This document shows, piece after piece, positions 16,977-25,136 of a stretch of DNA of 64,000 bases. A program made the position numbers and the translations under genes. The notes under the pieces were generated by a model. That model had not been told where the DNA came from. It worked only from the letters and a program-made list of their open reading frames with translations, and did no database searches. Location of the stretch: contig NZ_KZ845666.1 in assembly GCF_003313465.1 (NCBI RefSeq), positions 124,001-188,000 of the forward strand, written 5' to 3'. Each line of letters opens with the position of its first letter. Within the stretch, counting starts at the first letter, position 1. The stretch is from Thermoflavimicrobium daqui. Its GTDB lineage: Bacteria > Bacillota > Bacilli > Thermoactinomycetales > Thermoactinomycetaceae.

Positions 16977-18764
16977 GTGAGTCACTTGGAAGAAAAGAAA
17001 CTAGCGGGCAGATATCGATTACTCAAAAGGATCGGTAGAGGTGGGATGAGCCGAGTTTACAAAGCACGAGATGAACTACTTGATAGAGATGTAGCAGTCA
17101 AGGTGATGTATGAACATCTTATGGAGGACGATGAATTCGTTTATCGCTTTCTCCAAGAAGCCAAAGCTTTAGCCAAAATATCTCATCCAAACTTTGTCCA
17201 AATTCATGATGTGGGACAAGAAGGCACTACCTATTATATGGTCATGGAACTAATGAGTGGTCCAACTCTTTGGCAAGAACTTAGTAGAAAAAGAATCCTT
17301 GAACCAGAAGAAGCTATTCCGATTATGATTCAAGTATTAAGAGGAATCGGAAGGGCTCATAACTTAGGCATCATTCATCGTGATATTAAACCAACCAATA
17401 TTATGTATTCAGCAGATGGACGATGGAAGCTAATGGACTTAGGTGCCTCAAAATTATTATCTTCTTTTTCGGAGCTAACTAAAGCAGGAATGGTCATTGG
17501 AACGGCCCAATATTATTCTCCTGAACAAGCCAAAGGCGAGGACGCTAGAATTCCATCTGATTTATATTCCATGGGAATCGTGTTATTCCAAATTTTAACC
17601 GGAAGACTTCCATTTGTAGGGAAAGAAAGCTTTTCAATCGCTCTAAAACATGTAAATGAACCGATTCCCGATCCCAAAAGGTTGAATCCAAATCTGCCTG
17701 ATGAATTATGTGAAATTCTTTATAAAGCCTTAGCAAAAAACCCACAGGATCGTTACCAATCCGCTTATGAAATGATTGAGGCTTTAGAAGAAGTAGAAAA
17801 AAAACTACAACTCGCGGAAGAAGAGGAAATGGAAGAAGAAATCATAGAAGATGAAGAAGAATCAGATGAAGAAGAAAGTAATTCTTCAGATACATCATGG
17901 GATGAGGAAAAGTCTAATGAGGATGAAGCTCTAGAAGAAGAATCCGATGAAGAATCTCAAACTGAAGTAATACATATCCAAAGTAACGAAAATACTTCTT
18001 TAAAACAATCAGGAAAGGTTAAAAGGTTCCTCTTATTAAGCGGGTTATATATCGTATTAACATTCATTTTTATCTATATCATCTTGCTAATCACTGGAGA
18101 TCCAGATCTGTCTGAGCCTTTAAATAGAGAGCAAGAAAGTACACAAAATTTGTTAGAGCAGTCTATCGCCAATATCGATAAAATGAATGGAGTTCACTTA
18201 GAAGTGGACGAAACGCGTACCTTAGGAAAAAAAGAAATAAATCAACAAACTGATATCGTTTTACAAACAAACTATATATTCGCAAAATACAAGGGTTCTG
18301 AAACAGCTGAGTTAATCGAAGGAGGCAAATGCTACAAAGGGAAGATTAATGAGGATAGTTGGAATTTATCTTCAAATTGTGGCTTAAAAATATATAAACA
18401 CTATCATCCCCAAGAATTATTATCTAAAATAAAAAGCTATATCCAAAAGACTAAATACGAAGAACAAGATAATCAATATGTGATTCATTTAAACTTAAAT
18501 GAAAATGATTCATTTTATTCTTTTGTAGAAAATTTTTGGGAAATGCAAGAGATTAAACCAAGTGCTCTAAAAAGCGGCACTCTAAAAGCCAAATTAATCA
18601 TTGACAAAACTGATTTTAAGATAAAAGAAATTGATATGGAAATCATGGCAAAACATGATCAGGACAGTTGGCTTACTGGGTGGTTTCAAGATATTAAGTT
18701 TCCAGAAGTTCAAGCCAAAAGCTATATTCGTTTAATCGGAGAAGGGTCTATTCAACCTAAATAA
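16977..18764 (+). CDS. Membrane Ser/Thr protein kinase with extracytoplasmic LppX-like domain
   Basis: A 595-residue kinase. The catalytic domain (1-270) is complete: GRGGMSRVYKA, ATP Lys in VAVKVM, HRDIKPTN, DLG in the DFG position, and SPEQ for APE. A long Glu/Asp run follows (about 280-330), one membrane segment (FLLLSGLYIVLTFIFIYIIL, about 345-368), then about 220 outer residues. Unlike PrkC/PknB there are no PASTA repeats; the outer part resembles the LppX/DUF6612 half-barrel of the neighbouring lipoproteins, so it may sense a lipid or wall-derived molecule. GTG start at 16977, seven bases after the tandem kinase. The pseudokinase upstream is its likely regulatory partner. Confidence 0.88.
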   Translation: MSHLEEKKLAGRYRLLKRIGRGGMSRVYKARDELLDRDVAVKVMYEHLMEDDEFVYRFLQEAKALAKISHPNFVQIHDVGQEGTTYYMVMELMSGPTLWQELSRKRILEPEEAIPIMIQVLRGIGRAHNLGIIHRDIKPTNIMYSADGRWKLMDLGASKLLSSFSELTKAGMVIGTAQYYSPEQAKGEDARIPSDLYSMGIVLFQILTGRLPFVGKESFSIALKHVNEPIPDPKRLNPNLPDELCEILYKALAKNPQDRYQSAYEMIEALEEVEKKLQLAEEEEMEEEIIEDEEESDEEESNSSDTSWDEEKSNEDEALEEESDEESQTEVIHIQSNENTSLKQSGKVKRFLLLSGLYIVLTFIFIYIILLITGDPDLSEPLNREQESTQNLLEQSIANIDKMNGVHLEVDETRTLGKKEINQQTDIVLQTNYIFAKYKGSETAELIEGGKCYKGKINEDSWNLSSNCGLKIYKHYHPQELLSKIKSYIQKTKYEEQDNQYVIHLNLNENDSFYSFVENFWEMQEIKPSALKSGTLKAKLIIDKTDFKIKEIDMEIMAKHDQDSWLTGWFQDIKFPEVQAKSYIRLIGEGSIQPK

Positions 18765-18797
18765 TTGGTTATATTCTCTTTTTTATCTATGATTAAA

Positions 18798-18883
18798 TTG
18801 CCCCATTTGTCTTGTCTAATTTATTAATTTACCATTTGATGATCAGTTATAAGTAACCTTAATCCCTTGACAAACTGGGGCAA
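18798..18883. repeat. Long-range inverted repeat after the kinase operon
   Basis: TTGCCCCATTTGTC at the left pairs imperfectly with GACAAACTGGGGCAA at the right, enclosing about 57 bases. It lies just after the kinase stop codon and could end that transcript, although there is no good T-run. It marks the left border of the small-peptide region. Confidence 0.5.
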
Positions 18884-19093
18884 TTACACTTACTAAGCTT
18901 AAAATAGATTGGCCTTATCTAATTCAGATTAATCTTTGGAATTAACCTACCCATAAAATTCAGATGATATATATTTATCATTGACTAATATTTTCTACTA
19001 TTATAATATTGGGAATAGGTAAAAAAACCATTTACCATGCAGAAGAAACGGGAATTTCTTTCATCTTGATTAACATCAGAAAGGGTAATTAAA
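18884..19093 (+). promoter_or_regulatory. Promoter and leader of the first two-TM gene
   Basis: TTGACT at 18981-18986 and TATAAT or TAATAT at 19002-19009 form a promoter with 15-17 base spacing. The leader holds a small GGTAAA/TTTACC hairpin and an unlikely 10-codon frame. Confidence 0.55.
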
Positions 19094-19273
19094 ATGTTGG
19101 ATATTTTGATACGAATTGCAACATTTATAGTACCATTACTTTTATTATGGGTGGGTATATTTTCCCTAGCAAAAGGGAGAAAACAGCGTTCGATACCATT
19201 TATAGTTCTGGGGATAATATGCCTCTTAGCCTTTATCGGAGCTGTCATATATAAAATAAAGTTCGATCTTTGA
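19094..19273 (+). CDS. Two-TM mini-protein, member 1
   Basis: A 59-residue protein of two hydrophobic helices (about 5-25 and 34-53) joined by a basic loop (AKGRKQRS), ending IYKIKFDL. AAAGGG stands before the ATG. It is the most diverged of three such proteins in the region; the other two (19988 and 28948) share HFF-x-x-GKK-x-NSK in the loop and YKIYWSFIR at the end. Small two-helix basic membrane proteins next to cationic peptide genes are typical of bacteriocin immunity proteins or of accessory export factors, which is my inference. No known family recognised. Confidence 0.6.
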   Translation: MLDILIRIATFIVPLLLLWVGIFSLAKGRKQRSIPFIVLGIICLLAFIGAVIYKIKFDL

Positions 19274-19596
19274 TCGTGAAACTTTTAATATGCACTCCCT
19301 AAAATAATCTCAGAGAACCCCATGATTGTCTATCTATTTTAAAGAATATGAAAATTCATATCCAATACGACACCAAGAATGCCTCCTCTATCTTGACCAA
19401 ACTAGCTTTTGGTCATGTCTATTTATAAATGTTGGCTAGGTTACTCATCAGGGATCTTTCCAACTCGATTCCCCTATTTAATAAATTAAAAAATTCCCAT
19501 TTAGTATTAGATTTAGTATTGAATTTAATATTAAATAATAGTATTATATAATTGTATTTTAATAGTTGAGAAATATGACTTGGAGGAGGTTTTCCA
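19274..19596. other. Intergenic stretch with repeated TTAGTATT elements
   Basis: Just before the 47-residue peptide gene there are repeated A/T words (TTAGTATTAGATTTAGTATT, then AATTTAATATTAAATAATAGTATT) and a TATAAT at 19547-19552. They look like the GATTAG-type repeats at the promoters of the 34-residue peptides and may bind the same regulator. No other frame is credible. Confidence 0.4.
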
Positions 19597-19740
19597 ATGT
19601 TTTCATGGATTGTAAGAGCAGGTAGATTTTTTAAAGGCAAAAAAGCAATTGTTAAAGCTAAATACCCAAAAACCACTAAGTGGGGTAGTAGAGGTCTTTG
19701 GGCTTGGACAGGTTGGGACCTTAGAGGTATGTTTAAATAA
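19597..19740 (+). CDS. Trp-rich cationic peptide, 47 residues (leaderless bacteriocin candidate)
   Basis: GGAGGAGG seven bases before ATG and a strong terminator 46 bases after the stop show this short frame is a real gene. The peptide has five Trp (4, 29, 35, 37, 40), eight Lys, four Arg and a single Asp, giving a net charge near +11, no Cys and no signal or double-Gly leader. An amphipathic first half (FSWIVRAGRFFKGKKAIVKAKY) is followed by a Gly/Trp tail. Size, charge and Trp content match leaderless bacteriocins of the aureocin A53 / lacticin Q type, although I see no direct alignment. A two-TM protein gene lies on each side. Confidence 0.7.
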   Translation: MFSWIVRAGRFFKGKKAIVKAKYPKTTKWGSRGLWAWTGWDLRGMFK

Positions 19741-19786
19741 TAATTAAATAATTAAGTAGTTCTACAATATTTCTCCATATTAACAA

Positions 19787-19817
19787 GCACATCTAAAATT
19801 TTATTTTTTAGATGTGC
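19787..19817 (+). terminator. Terminator of the 47-residue peptide gene
   Basis: GCACATCTAAAA and its complement form a hairpin with a short loop followed by CTTTGTCC, 46 bases after the stop codon. Confidence 0.8.
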
Positions 19818-19987
19818 TTTGTCCAATATTGAATCTATATTGGATTTAATTACTTCTAGTTGGTCTGATCACAGGAAATAAAAATTTTGCAATAAACTTC
19901 GGACTCATTTTAGTTTACAAATATCCTCAAAATAACTTGATTTTACCTTCATTACAGAATTACAAACAAGTGAAAAGGAGAACTTAT

Positions 19988-20173
19988 ATGGCTAACATTT
20001 TAGTACCCATTGTAACATGGGTAGGTTTAGTTGTTTTTTTCTTTTTAGGTTTTCACTTTTTTGATAAAGGAAAAAAGGAAAACTCGAAAGCTAGTACCGT
20101 CCTTGGAGTTATTTTTGCCATAGCTTTTATTATTACACTTGTATATAAAATATATTGGAGCTTTATTCGTTAG
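19988..20173 (+). CDS. Two-TM mini-protein, member 2
   Basis: A 61-residue protein starting at ATG 19988 (AAAAGGAG seven bases before). Helix 1 (about 5-24) and helix 2 (about 38-55) flank a charged loop HFFDKGKKENSKAS; the tail is KIYWSFIR. It is clearly homologous to the protein at 28948 (same loop layout and tail) and more distantly to that at 19094. It directly follows the 47-residue peptide gene, the position where immunity genes usually sit. Function is inferred from context only. A longer frame extending upstream to 19937 has no ribosome site. Confidence 0.7.
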   Translation: MANILVPIVTWVGLVVFFFLGFHFFDKGKKENSKASTVLGVIFAIAFIITLVYKIYWSFIR

Positions 20174-20262
20174 ACATATCTCATAAAATGGAGTATAAAA
20201 AGGAAAGGAACCTAGTAGTTCGCAGGTTCTTTTAAAGTGTTAAACTGCTTTTTTTAGTTATA

Positions 20263-20308
20263 AACCACCCATATGACTTTCACAGAAGCAAAAATCATAT
20301 GGGTGGTT
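20263..20308. terminator. Bidirectional terminator between member 2 and peptide unit A
   Basis: A perfect 14-base stem (AACCACCCATATGA and complement) with an 18-base loop. Nearly the same stem recurs at 20895-20940, which shows that terminator plus peptide gene plus promoter were duplicated as one unit. Confidence 0.85.
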
Positions 20309-20361
20309 ATTTAAATGTTGATAACTAATGGCTTAATTATATAAATACTACCATATTCTTT

Positions 20362-20514
20362 TTATAGCTTTTCTCTAGATCCTTCATATACTCCTAGACC
20401 AAAAAACCCACCACCTACACCAATATTTATTTTTTTCCTTTTTCTTGATTTGAGGTAGTACTTTGAAAAAGCATTTGATCCCCATCTACCTAATTTAATT
20501 AAACCTTTCCACAT
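20362..20514 (-). CDS. Cationic peptide, 50 residues
   Basis: AGGAGG seven bases before ATG 20514. The peptide begins MWKGLIKLGRWG, has a very basic centre (KSRKRKKIN) and a Gly-rich hydrophobic stretch (IGVGGGFFGLGVYEG). Net charge is about +10 and it has two Trp, with no leader or Cys. It is the second gene of a two-gene transcript with the 34-residue peptide A (37 bases between them), ending at the 20263 terminator. In the duplicated copy nearby it is absent, so it was gained or lost after the duplication. Possibly the second component of a two-peptide bacteriocin. Confidence 0.65.
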   Translation of the reverse strand: MWKGLIKLGRWGSNAFSKYYLKSRKRKKINIGVGGGFFGLGVYEGSREKL

Positions 20515-20550
20515 AATATTACCTCCTTAGTTATCAATTGAATTTAAAGT

Positions 20551-20655
20551 TTATTTTCTTTTTCTATTACGAAAATAAAGGGTAATTCCTCTACCTGTCC
20601 CAAAAGCTCCTAGAATACCATAAACACCTTTCATGAAACGCCAACCTAAACCCAT
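20551..20655 (-). CDS. Gly-rich cationic peptide A, 34 residues
   Basis: The peptide MGLGWRFMKGVYGILGAFGT... ends FRNRKRK; net charge is about +8 with no acidic residue and seven Gly spaced along a hydrophobic helix. GGGGG stands nine bases before the ATG. A near-identical paralogue lies at 21047-21151, differing in about 10 positions, mostly conservative, which shows selection on the protein reading. Own promoter at 20729-20757. Too short for usual gene callers. It could be a leaderless bacteriocin or a small membrane-active toxin. Confidence 0.7.
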   Translation of the reverse strand: MGLGWRFMKGVYGILGAFGTGRGITLYFRNRKRK

Positions 20656-20728
20656 AACATTTAACCCCCTGTACGGAAGATAAATTGAACCTTTCCAATT
20701 TTGATTTAATTGGATTAGTATATTATCT

Positions 20729-20757
20729 AATATAATCTAATCTAATCATTTAGTCAA
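20729..20757 (-). promoter_or_regulatory. Promoter of peptide unit A
   Basis: On the minus strand TTGACT (20757-20752), a 17-base spacer and TATATT (20734-20729). The spacer and -10 are covered by repeats GATTAGATTAGATTATATT and a facing AATATACTAATC, an imperfect palindrome placed where a repressor would act. The whole block is repeated at unit B. Confidence 0.75.
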
Positions 20758-20894
20758 CTCTTAAATGTTAAAATAAATTATATTTATTTAAGGGTAAATA
20801 TTTTTTACTTACCCGGATTTTTCACAAATAAAGGTTGCCGTCCTTAGATGAACAGAAACAACTATCTTATTGTATTTAACAAAAATATAATATA

Positions 20895-20940
20895 AACCAC
20901 CTATATGATTTATACTTCTATAAAAATCATATAGGTGGTT
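20895..20940. terminator. Terminator of peptide unit B
   Basis: A 17-base perfect stem (AACCACCTATATGATTT and complement) with a 12-base loop, sister of the stem at 20263-20308 with compensatory change CCC/GGG to CCT/AGG, so pairing has been preserved. Confidence 0.88.
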
Positions 20941-21046
20941 ATTTAAACTTGATACTTTTTGTCTCTTCTTTTTGGTTACTATAAGTAATATTGAGTTTAA
21001 ATTTTTACTAAGTTAAATAAATTTAGTGATCAATTAAAACTAAAGC

Positions 21047-21151
21047 CTATTTTCTCATTTTTTTACGTAAATAATGAGTGATTCCTCTACCTGTTAGAAA
21101 AGTTCCAAGAGTTCCATAAACACCTTTCATGAAGCGCCAACCTAAACCCAT
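21047..21151 (-). CDS. Gly-rich cationic peptide B, 34 residues
   Basis: Paralogue of peptide A: MGLGWRFMKGVYGTLGTFLT..., with a basic tail RKKMRK, net charge near +8 and no acidic residue. AGGAGG precedes the ATG, a stronger ribosome site than in copy A. Promoter at 21226-21254 and terminator at 20895-20940 make it a one-gene transcript. The changes against copy A keep charge, Gly spacing and length, which argues for a working peptide rather than noise. It lies 466 bases downstream of the ABC exporter gene on the same strand. Confidence 0.7.
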   Translation of the reverse strand: MGLGWRFMKGVYGTLGTFLTGRGITHYLRKKMRK

Positions 21152-21225
21152 AGCATTTAACCTCCTATATGGAAGATAAAATTGAACCTTTCCAATTATG
21201 ATTTAATTGGATTAGTGTATTATCT

Positions 21226-21254
21226 AATATAATCTAATCTAATCATTTAGTCAA
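21226..21254 (-). promoter_or_regulatory. Promoter of peptide unit B
   Basis: Same layout as unit A: TTGACT (21254-21249), 17-base spacer and TATATT (21231-21226), again overlaid by GATTAG repeats and the opposing ACTAATCC. About 70 bases are nearly identical between the two units. Confidence 0.75.
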
Positions 21255-21485
21255 CTTATAAGTATTAAAATAGATATATTTATATAAATATTATAGTACA
21301 AAATTAAATTTATCTATTCAACTAACCTACCTCTACTAAATTTCTTATAGCCATAAAGACAAAATATAAACATTGGAAATACGAATAAACAAAGTTTATC
21401 TAAGGTAATTAAACCTATGATCAGTCCTGCTATTAATCAAGAAGCATTGAAATTGATTAATTTGTATGTCTTTTGTATAAAAAAT

Positions 21486-21519
21486 GACCTCAAAGGGCAG
21501 TTAGATACTCTTTAAGGTC
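21486..21519 (-). terminator. Terminator of the ABC exporter gene
   Basis: On the minus strand GACCTTAAAGAG pairs with CCCTTTGAGGTC and is followed by ATTTTTTATAC. It lies about 100 bases after the exporter stop codon. Confidence 0.75.
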
Positions 21520-21616
21520 TATTCTTCTGCTTTTTGATTTAATAAATTATTTACCTCTTAGAATAAAGTTATAACTTTATATAGATCATCTGTTCCTAAT
21601 TCACAGTTATTAATGA

Positions 21617-23521
21617 CTAGTTATCATCACTAATAAATATCCTTCTCGTCTGTATTCGTGTTAGAGGACCCGAACGTATTTGTTCTAAACTGGTTAGTGC
21701 TGTCATGATATCTGTATGGAATCCTTCCATGACCTGATCAATATCGGCAGCAAAGTCATCCAACCAATCCAGATTCTCTGGTTCTTCCAGCATATGTTGG
21801 GCAAATTGTTGATGAACAAGTCGACGGTAGTAGTCATTATTACTGAGCAATTCATTATGCGTTCCAATACCAGCAACCTTACCATCATTTAATACTACGA
21901 TTTGATCAGCGTTTCGGATCGTTGAAATTCGATGGGCAATCACAAAGACAATTTTATCTTTAATCAGTGACTCTAACGACTCTTGAATCATTGTTTCCGA
22001 ATCTCCATCTAAGTTGGCGGTAACTTCATCTAATAATAGTATTTTACAATCTCTTAAAAACGCTCTAGCAATCGCAAGTCTTTGTCTTTGTCCTCCTGAT
22101 AAGTTACCCCCTTTTTCATCTAAGACCGTATCGTAGTCATCAGGAAGTTTCATAATGAAATCATGAGCATTGGCTAGTTTTGCTGCTTCAATTAGTTCAT
22201 CATCCGATACATCCTTATCAACACCATAGAGTAGGTTATCTCTTACCGAGCCGGCAATGATAGGACTTTCTTGTGATACATAGCTAAACATTCTTCTCCA
22301 TAGTCCTAAGTCAAAACGACTTGCATTCTCTCCATCTAAATAAATACCACCTTTTTGCGGAGCATAAAAACGTTCCATCAAAGAGAATAAAGTCGTTTTA
22401 CCCACTCCACTTGGACCGACAAGAGCTGTCATGGTTCCTGCTTTTGCTTCAAAGGAGATCTTCTTAAGAACTTTTTTGCTTCCATAATTAAATTGGACAT
22501 CTTTAAAAGCTAATACTTCACAACTTTTTGGTTTCTTTTTCCCTTTAAATATCTTACTTTCACTATCCTCATCTAAGATTTCATAAAGTCTAAACATGGA
22601 GCCTTTTGTTTCTTGAAGTTCACCCATAAAGCGGGCTATGACTTCAAAAGGTGTAACGATCTCAAACAAATATAATAAATAAGCAATAAGTTCTCCTGAA
22701 GTAATCGCTCCTTGACTAACTCGATATGCACCATATCCTACAATTAATATAACCACACCATAGATAAATGTACTCATTAAAGGAGATAATAAAGACTCAA
22801 TCTTAGCTCTTTTTAGCCCGAAGGAAAACAACGAATTTACATAATCCTTCCCTTTTTCAGCTTCATCTTTCTCTGTATTACTCGTTTTAACTAAGTGTAC
22901 AACGCCTACCAACCCTGTTACATAACCACTAAATTCAGACATTTTATCTTGATATTCCTTTGAGATTTTAGCAATAATTCTACTAACAGGAATAACAATT
23001 AAGAAAATAAGTGGTAGGGACCCCAGTAAAACTAATGTAAGTGGAACATCGAGTACAAATAGAAAAATAGCTGATCCAACAGCCTGTAATACACCTGCTA
23101 TAAACTCTGCAATATCAGAAGAGAGTAGCTCACTCACGACGGAGGTATCATTGATCACTCTACTTGATACCTCCCCAGCCTTGTTCTTCTTATAGAAAGG
23201 CATAGGGAGTTGTAAAAGCTTACTCCACGTCTTTTCTCGCAAATTTCTTACTACAGATAATCCTACATATGAGAGTAGATACATGGAAATGGTTCCTAAC
23301 GCTATTTGTAAAACCACCAGTAGTAGAGCTGGAACAAGATCAATAAAGGAAAATCCTCCTTTTAAGCCTTCCACTATATCTTTGATAAAGAGAGGAATTA
23401 GTAGCCCTACACCTGTATTTGCTAGTGTTAATACGATTCCAAGGATTAATTGTTTCTTCGGTGGAGTCGTGGTCTTCCATAGCCAGCCAAAATTCACTTC
23501 CCTTTTAAGACCTTTTGCCAT
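21617..23521 (-). CDS. ABC exporter, fused membrane and ATPase domains (BmrA/LmrA-like)
   Basis: A 634-residue half-transporter that would work as a homodimer. Six membrane helices fill about 25-310; the ATPase domain (about 345-580) shows Walker A GPSGVGKTT, Q-loop YVSQES, signature LSGGQRQR, Walker B ILLLDEVTANLD and H-loop AHR. The closest group by layout is the BmrA/LmrA lipid-and-drug exporters. A C-terminal tail of some 50 residues after the usual end (LDWLDDFAADIDQVMEGFH...) is extra. It has no C39 peptidase domain, so it could export only peptides without leaders, which fits the leaderless peptides on both sides. A general drug exporter is the other possibility. Confidence 0.9.
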   Translation of the reverse strand: MAKGLKREVNFGWLWKTTTPPKKQLILGIVLTLANTGVGLLIPLFIKDIVEGLKGGFSFIDLVPALLLVVLQIALGTISMYLLSYVGLSVVRNLREKTWSKLLQLPMPFYKKNKAGEVSSRVINDTSVVSELLSSDIAEFIAGVLQAVGSAIFLFVLDVPLTLVLLGSLPLIFLIVIPVSRIIAKISKEYQDKMSEFSGYVTGLVGVVHLVKTSNTEKDEAEKGKDYVNSLFSFGLKRAKIESLLSPLMSTFIYGVVILIVGYGAYRVSQGAITSGELIAYLLYLFEIVTPFEVIARFMGELQETKGSMFRLYEILDEDSESKIFKGKKKPKSCEVLAFKDVQFNYGSKKVLKKISFEAKAGTMTALVGPSGVGKTTLFSLMERFYAPQKGGIYLDGENASRFDLGLWRRMFSYVSQESPIIAGSVRDNLLYGVDKDVSDDELIEAAKLANAHDFIMKLPDDYDTVLDEKGGNLSGGQRQRLAIARAFLRDCKILLLDEVTANLDGDSETMIQESLESLIKDKIVFVIAHRISTIRNADQIVVLNDGKVAGIGTHNELLSNNDYYRRLVHQQFAQHMLEEPENLDWLDDFAADIDQVMEGFHTDIMTALTSLEQIRSGPLTRIQTRRIFISDDN

Positions 23522-23721
23522 CTTGATGCCTCACTTTCTATCCTAAGACAACATCTGGGATCGATTATTTGCAATAAATATAAATAGCCGAATTAAATAT
23601 AATACTAATTTAATTAAATGGATATGGTAGTTTAATTATTAATTATTTTTTATGTATATTTTCATTGTTAAGGTTAGCATATTTTTGAATATTGAACAAC
23701 TAATCATATGTAAAAAACTAA

Positions 23722-23747
23722 CGGTCGCCCCATTCCTATGGCGACCG
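23722..23747 (-). terminator. Terminator of the 33-residue peptide gene
   Basis: CGGTCGCC and GGCGACCG form an 8-base GC-rich stem with a 10-base loop; on the minus strand a TTAGTTTTTT run follows. It ends the transcript coming from 24038. Confidence 0.88.
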
Positions 23748-23835
23748 CTACTTATTACTACTATGACTCAACGAATTTAATTTCACTAGATAAAATTGTA
23801 AAACTACGATCATAGACCAATTTTAAATATACTAG

Positions 23836-23937
23836 TTATTTTTTCTTTCTAGCTTTTTTTGCCTTATAACCAAAGTAGGTACTTAACCCAATAAATGATC
23901 CAAACAAAGCTACTCCTCTGAGAGCCAATTTGATCAA
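23836..23937 (-). CDS. Basic single-helix peptide, 33 residues
   Basis: TTG start at 23937 with GGGAGGG seven bases upstream. Residues 4-23 form a hydrophobic helix (LALRGVALFGSFIGLSTYFG) and residues 24-33 are almost all Lys/Arg; net charge is about +9 with no acidic residue and no Trp. It has a near-consensus promoter and a dedicated terminator, so it is a self-standing gene. It could be a membrane-active peptide or a small membrane protein; the pattern resembles small type I toxins as well as leaderless bacteriocins. Confidence 0.65.
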   Translation of the reverse strand: MIKLALRGVALFGSFIGLSTYFGYKAKKARKKK

Positions 23938-24037
23938 TGAAATTCCCTCCCTATTACTCTAATTTTTTGTCTAATATTTATCCACTTTGACTAGTCAATT
24001 CCCTTACAATTTTTAATTGTAATTCAAATACAATTAT

Positions 24038-24066
24038 ATTTTAATTCAATTATAGTATTGGGTCAA
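24038..24066 (-). promoter_or_regulatory. Promoter of the 33-residue peptide gene
   Basis: TTGACC (24066-24061), 17-base spacer and TAAAAT (24043-24038) on the minus strand. A second TTGACT box lies about 70 bases closer to the gene, so two start points are possible. Confidence 0.65.
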
Positions 24067-24152
24067 TTTAAAAGAGATGGATAAATTAAAAGGGAGGATG
24101 AGTATTCATAATAACGGGATTATAAAAGTATAACCTGGTAAATCGCCTTCAT

Positions 24153-25136
24153 TTATTTCATATTCCGCAAATACTCCACTGCTTCATCCAGTGTTGCTAC
24201 AGGAACAACCTTGACTTTTATGTCATACTTCTTTACAGTCTCTTGAGCTAACTTTGCATTTTCTTTCGGACAGAAGAACACTTTAACACCAGTATCTATT
24301 GTACTAAGTACCTTATAGTTTTCGCCTCCAATGATTCCTACTTTTCCATCCGCAGAAATGGTCCCAGTCCCTGCAATTTTATTTCCTTTGGTTAAGTCCT
24401 CTGGTAAAAGCTCATCTAAAATGTCCAATGTCATCATTAACCCTGCAGAGGGACCACCTAGATCTAACTTTTTAAAATTTACTTTAACTGGAGATTGAAA
24501 CTCCGCTTTCTGCTTTACGCTTAATCGAAGATTAAGGTCATCTATTTTTTGTCCATTTTGTTCTACTAACTTTGTTTTTACTTCAAGTGTTTCTTCTCCA
24601 CGAAGGATCTGATAAGTAACTGTATCTCCTACCTTCTTCTTCTCATAGTATTTTATTAAATCTGGTAAGAAAAATTCTTCTGAGCTTTTGAGTGATATCC
24701 CATCAATTGCTTGAAGCAAGTCTCCCTTCTTTATGCCGTATTTCGTGTCATCTTTGAGTACTTCCCATCCCTTATGTTCATACTTAACATCTTTCCCAGC
24801 TTTACGAATGGCAGCTGTCATTGCACTTAGTTTAGAATTTTCTAAGTCAGCCTTTCCTTTCTCTACATCCATCTTTTGCTCATCTAATGGTGGCATCGGC
24901 TCTACTTTTATAATCCCCGTAAAGCTAAACAAATAGGAAATAGCATTTGCCGGACCTTGTTCAAAAGACGTGATATAGTAGTCACCTTTTGATTTTGTTC
25001 CTTGATCAACTTGAATCATTTCTTTCGTATTTAGCATTTCCCCAGGTGTAATAACCATATATCCCGGAATGGGTATATATATTGATGCAATCCCCAGTAA
25101 GACAAGAATCACTATACTTATCAATAATTTTTTCAT
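24153..25136 (-). CDS. PDZ-Lon (S16) membrane serine protease, YlbL/SepM-like
   Basis: A 327-residue protein with an N-terminal anchor (about 4-22), a PDZ domain (about 100-190, KKGDLLQAIDG) and a Lon-type protease domain (about 215-327). The catalytic Ser lies in GGPSAGLMM and the Lys in GGENYKV. The active site faces outward. Homologues include Bacillus YlbL and the streptococcal SepM, which trims a secreted signal peptide. Start taken at the second Met because AAGGAG is seven bases before it. It is located between peptide genes and the BcrA/B-like transporter and might process or destroy the exported peptides, though YlbL is also a common housekeeping gene. Confidence 0.9.
   Translation of the reverse strand: MKKLLISIVILVLLGIASIYIPIPGYMVITPGEMLNTKEMIQVDQGTKSKGDYYITSFEQGPANAISYLFSFTGIIKVEPMPPLDEQKMDVEKGKADLENSKLSAMTAAIRKAGKDVKYEHKGWEVLKDDTKYGIKKGDLLQAIDGISLKSSEEFFLPDLIKYYEKKKVGDTVTYQILRGEETLEVKTKLVEQNGQKIDDLNLRLSVKQKAEFQSPVKVNFKKLDLGGPSAGLMMTLDILDELLPEDLTKGNKIAGTGTISADGKVGIIGGENYKVLSTIDTGVKVFFCPKENAKLAQETVKKYDIKVKVVPVATLDEAVEYLRNMK

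Noticed and set aside
18985-19248. 87-residue minus-strand frame over the first two-TM gene
   Set aside because: No ribosome site; the plus-strand frame has clear two-helix topology and paralogues.
21318-21440. Hydrophobic minus-strand stretch GLITLDKLCLFVFPMFIFCLYGYKKF-like, without a start codon
   Set aside because: Might be a broken fourth two-TM protein, but the frame is closed by a stop upstream and no start or ribosome site is present.
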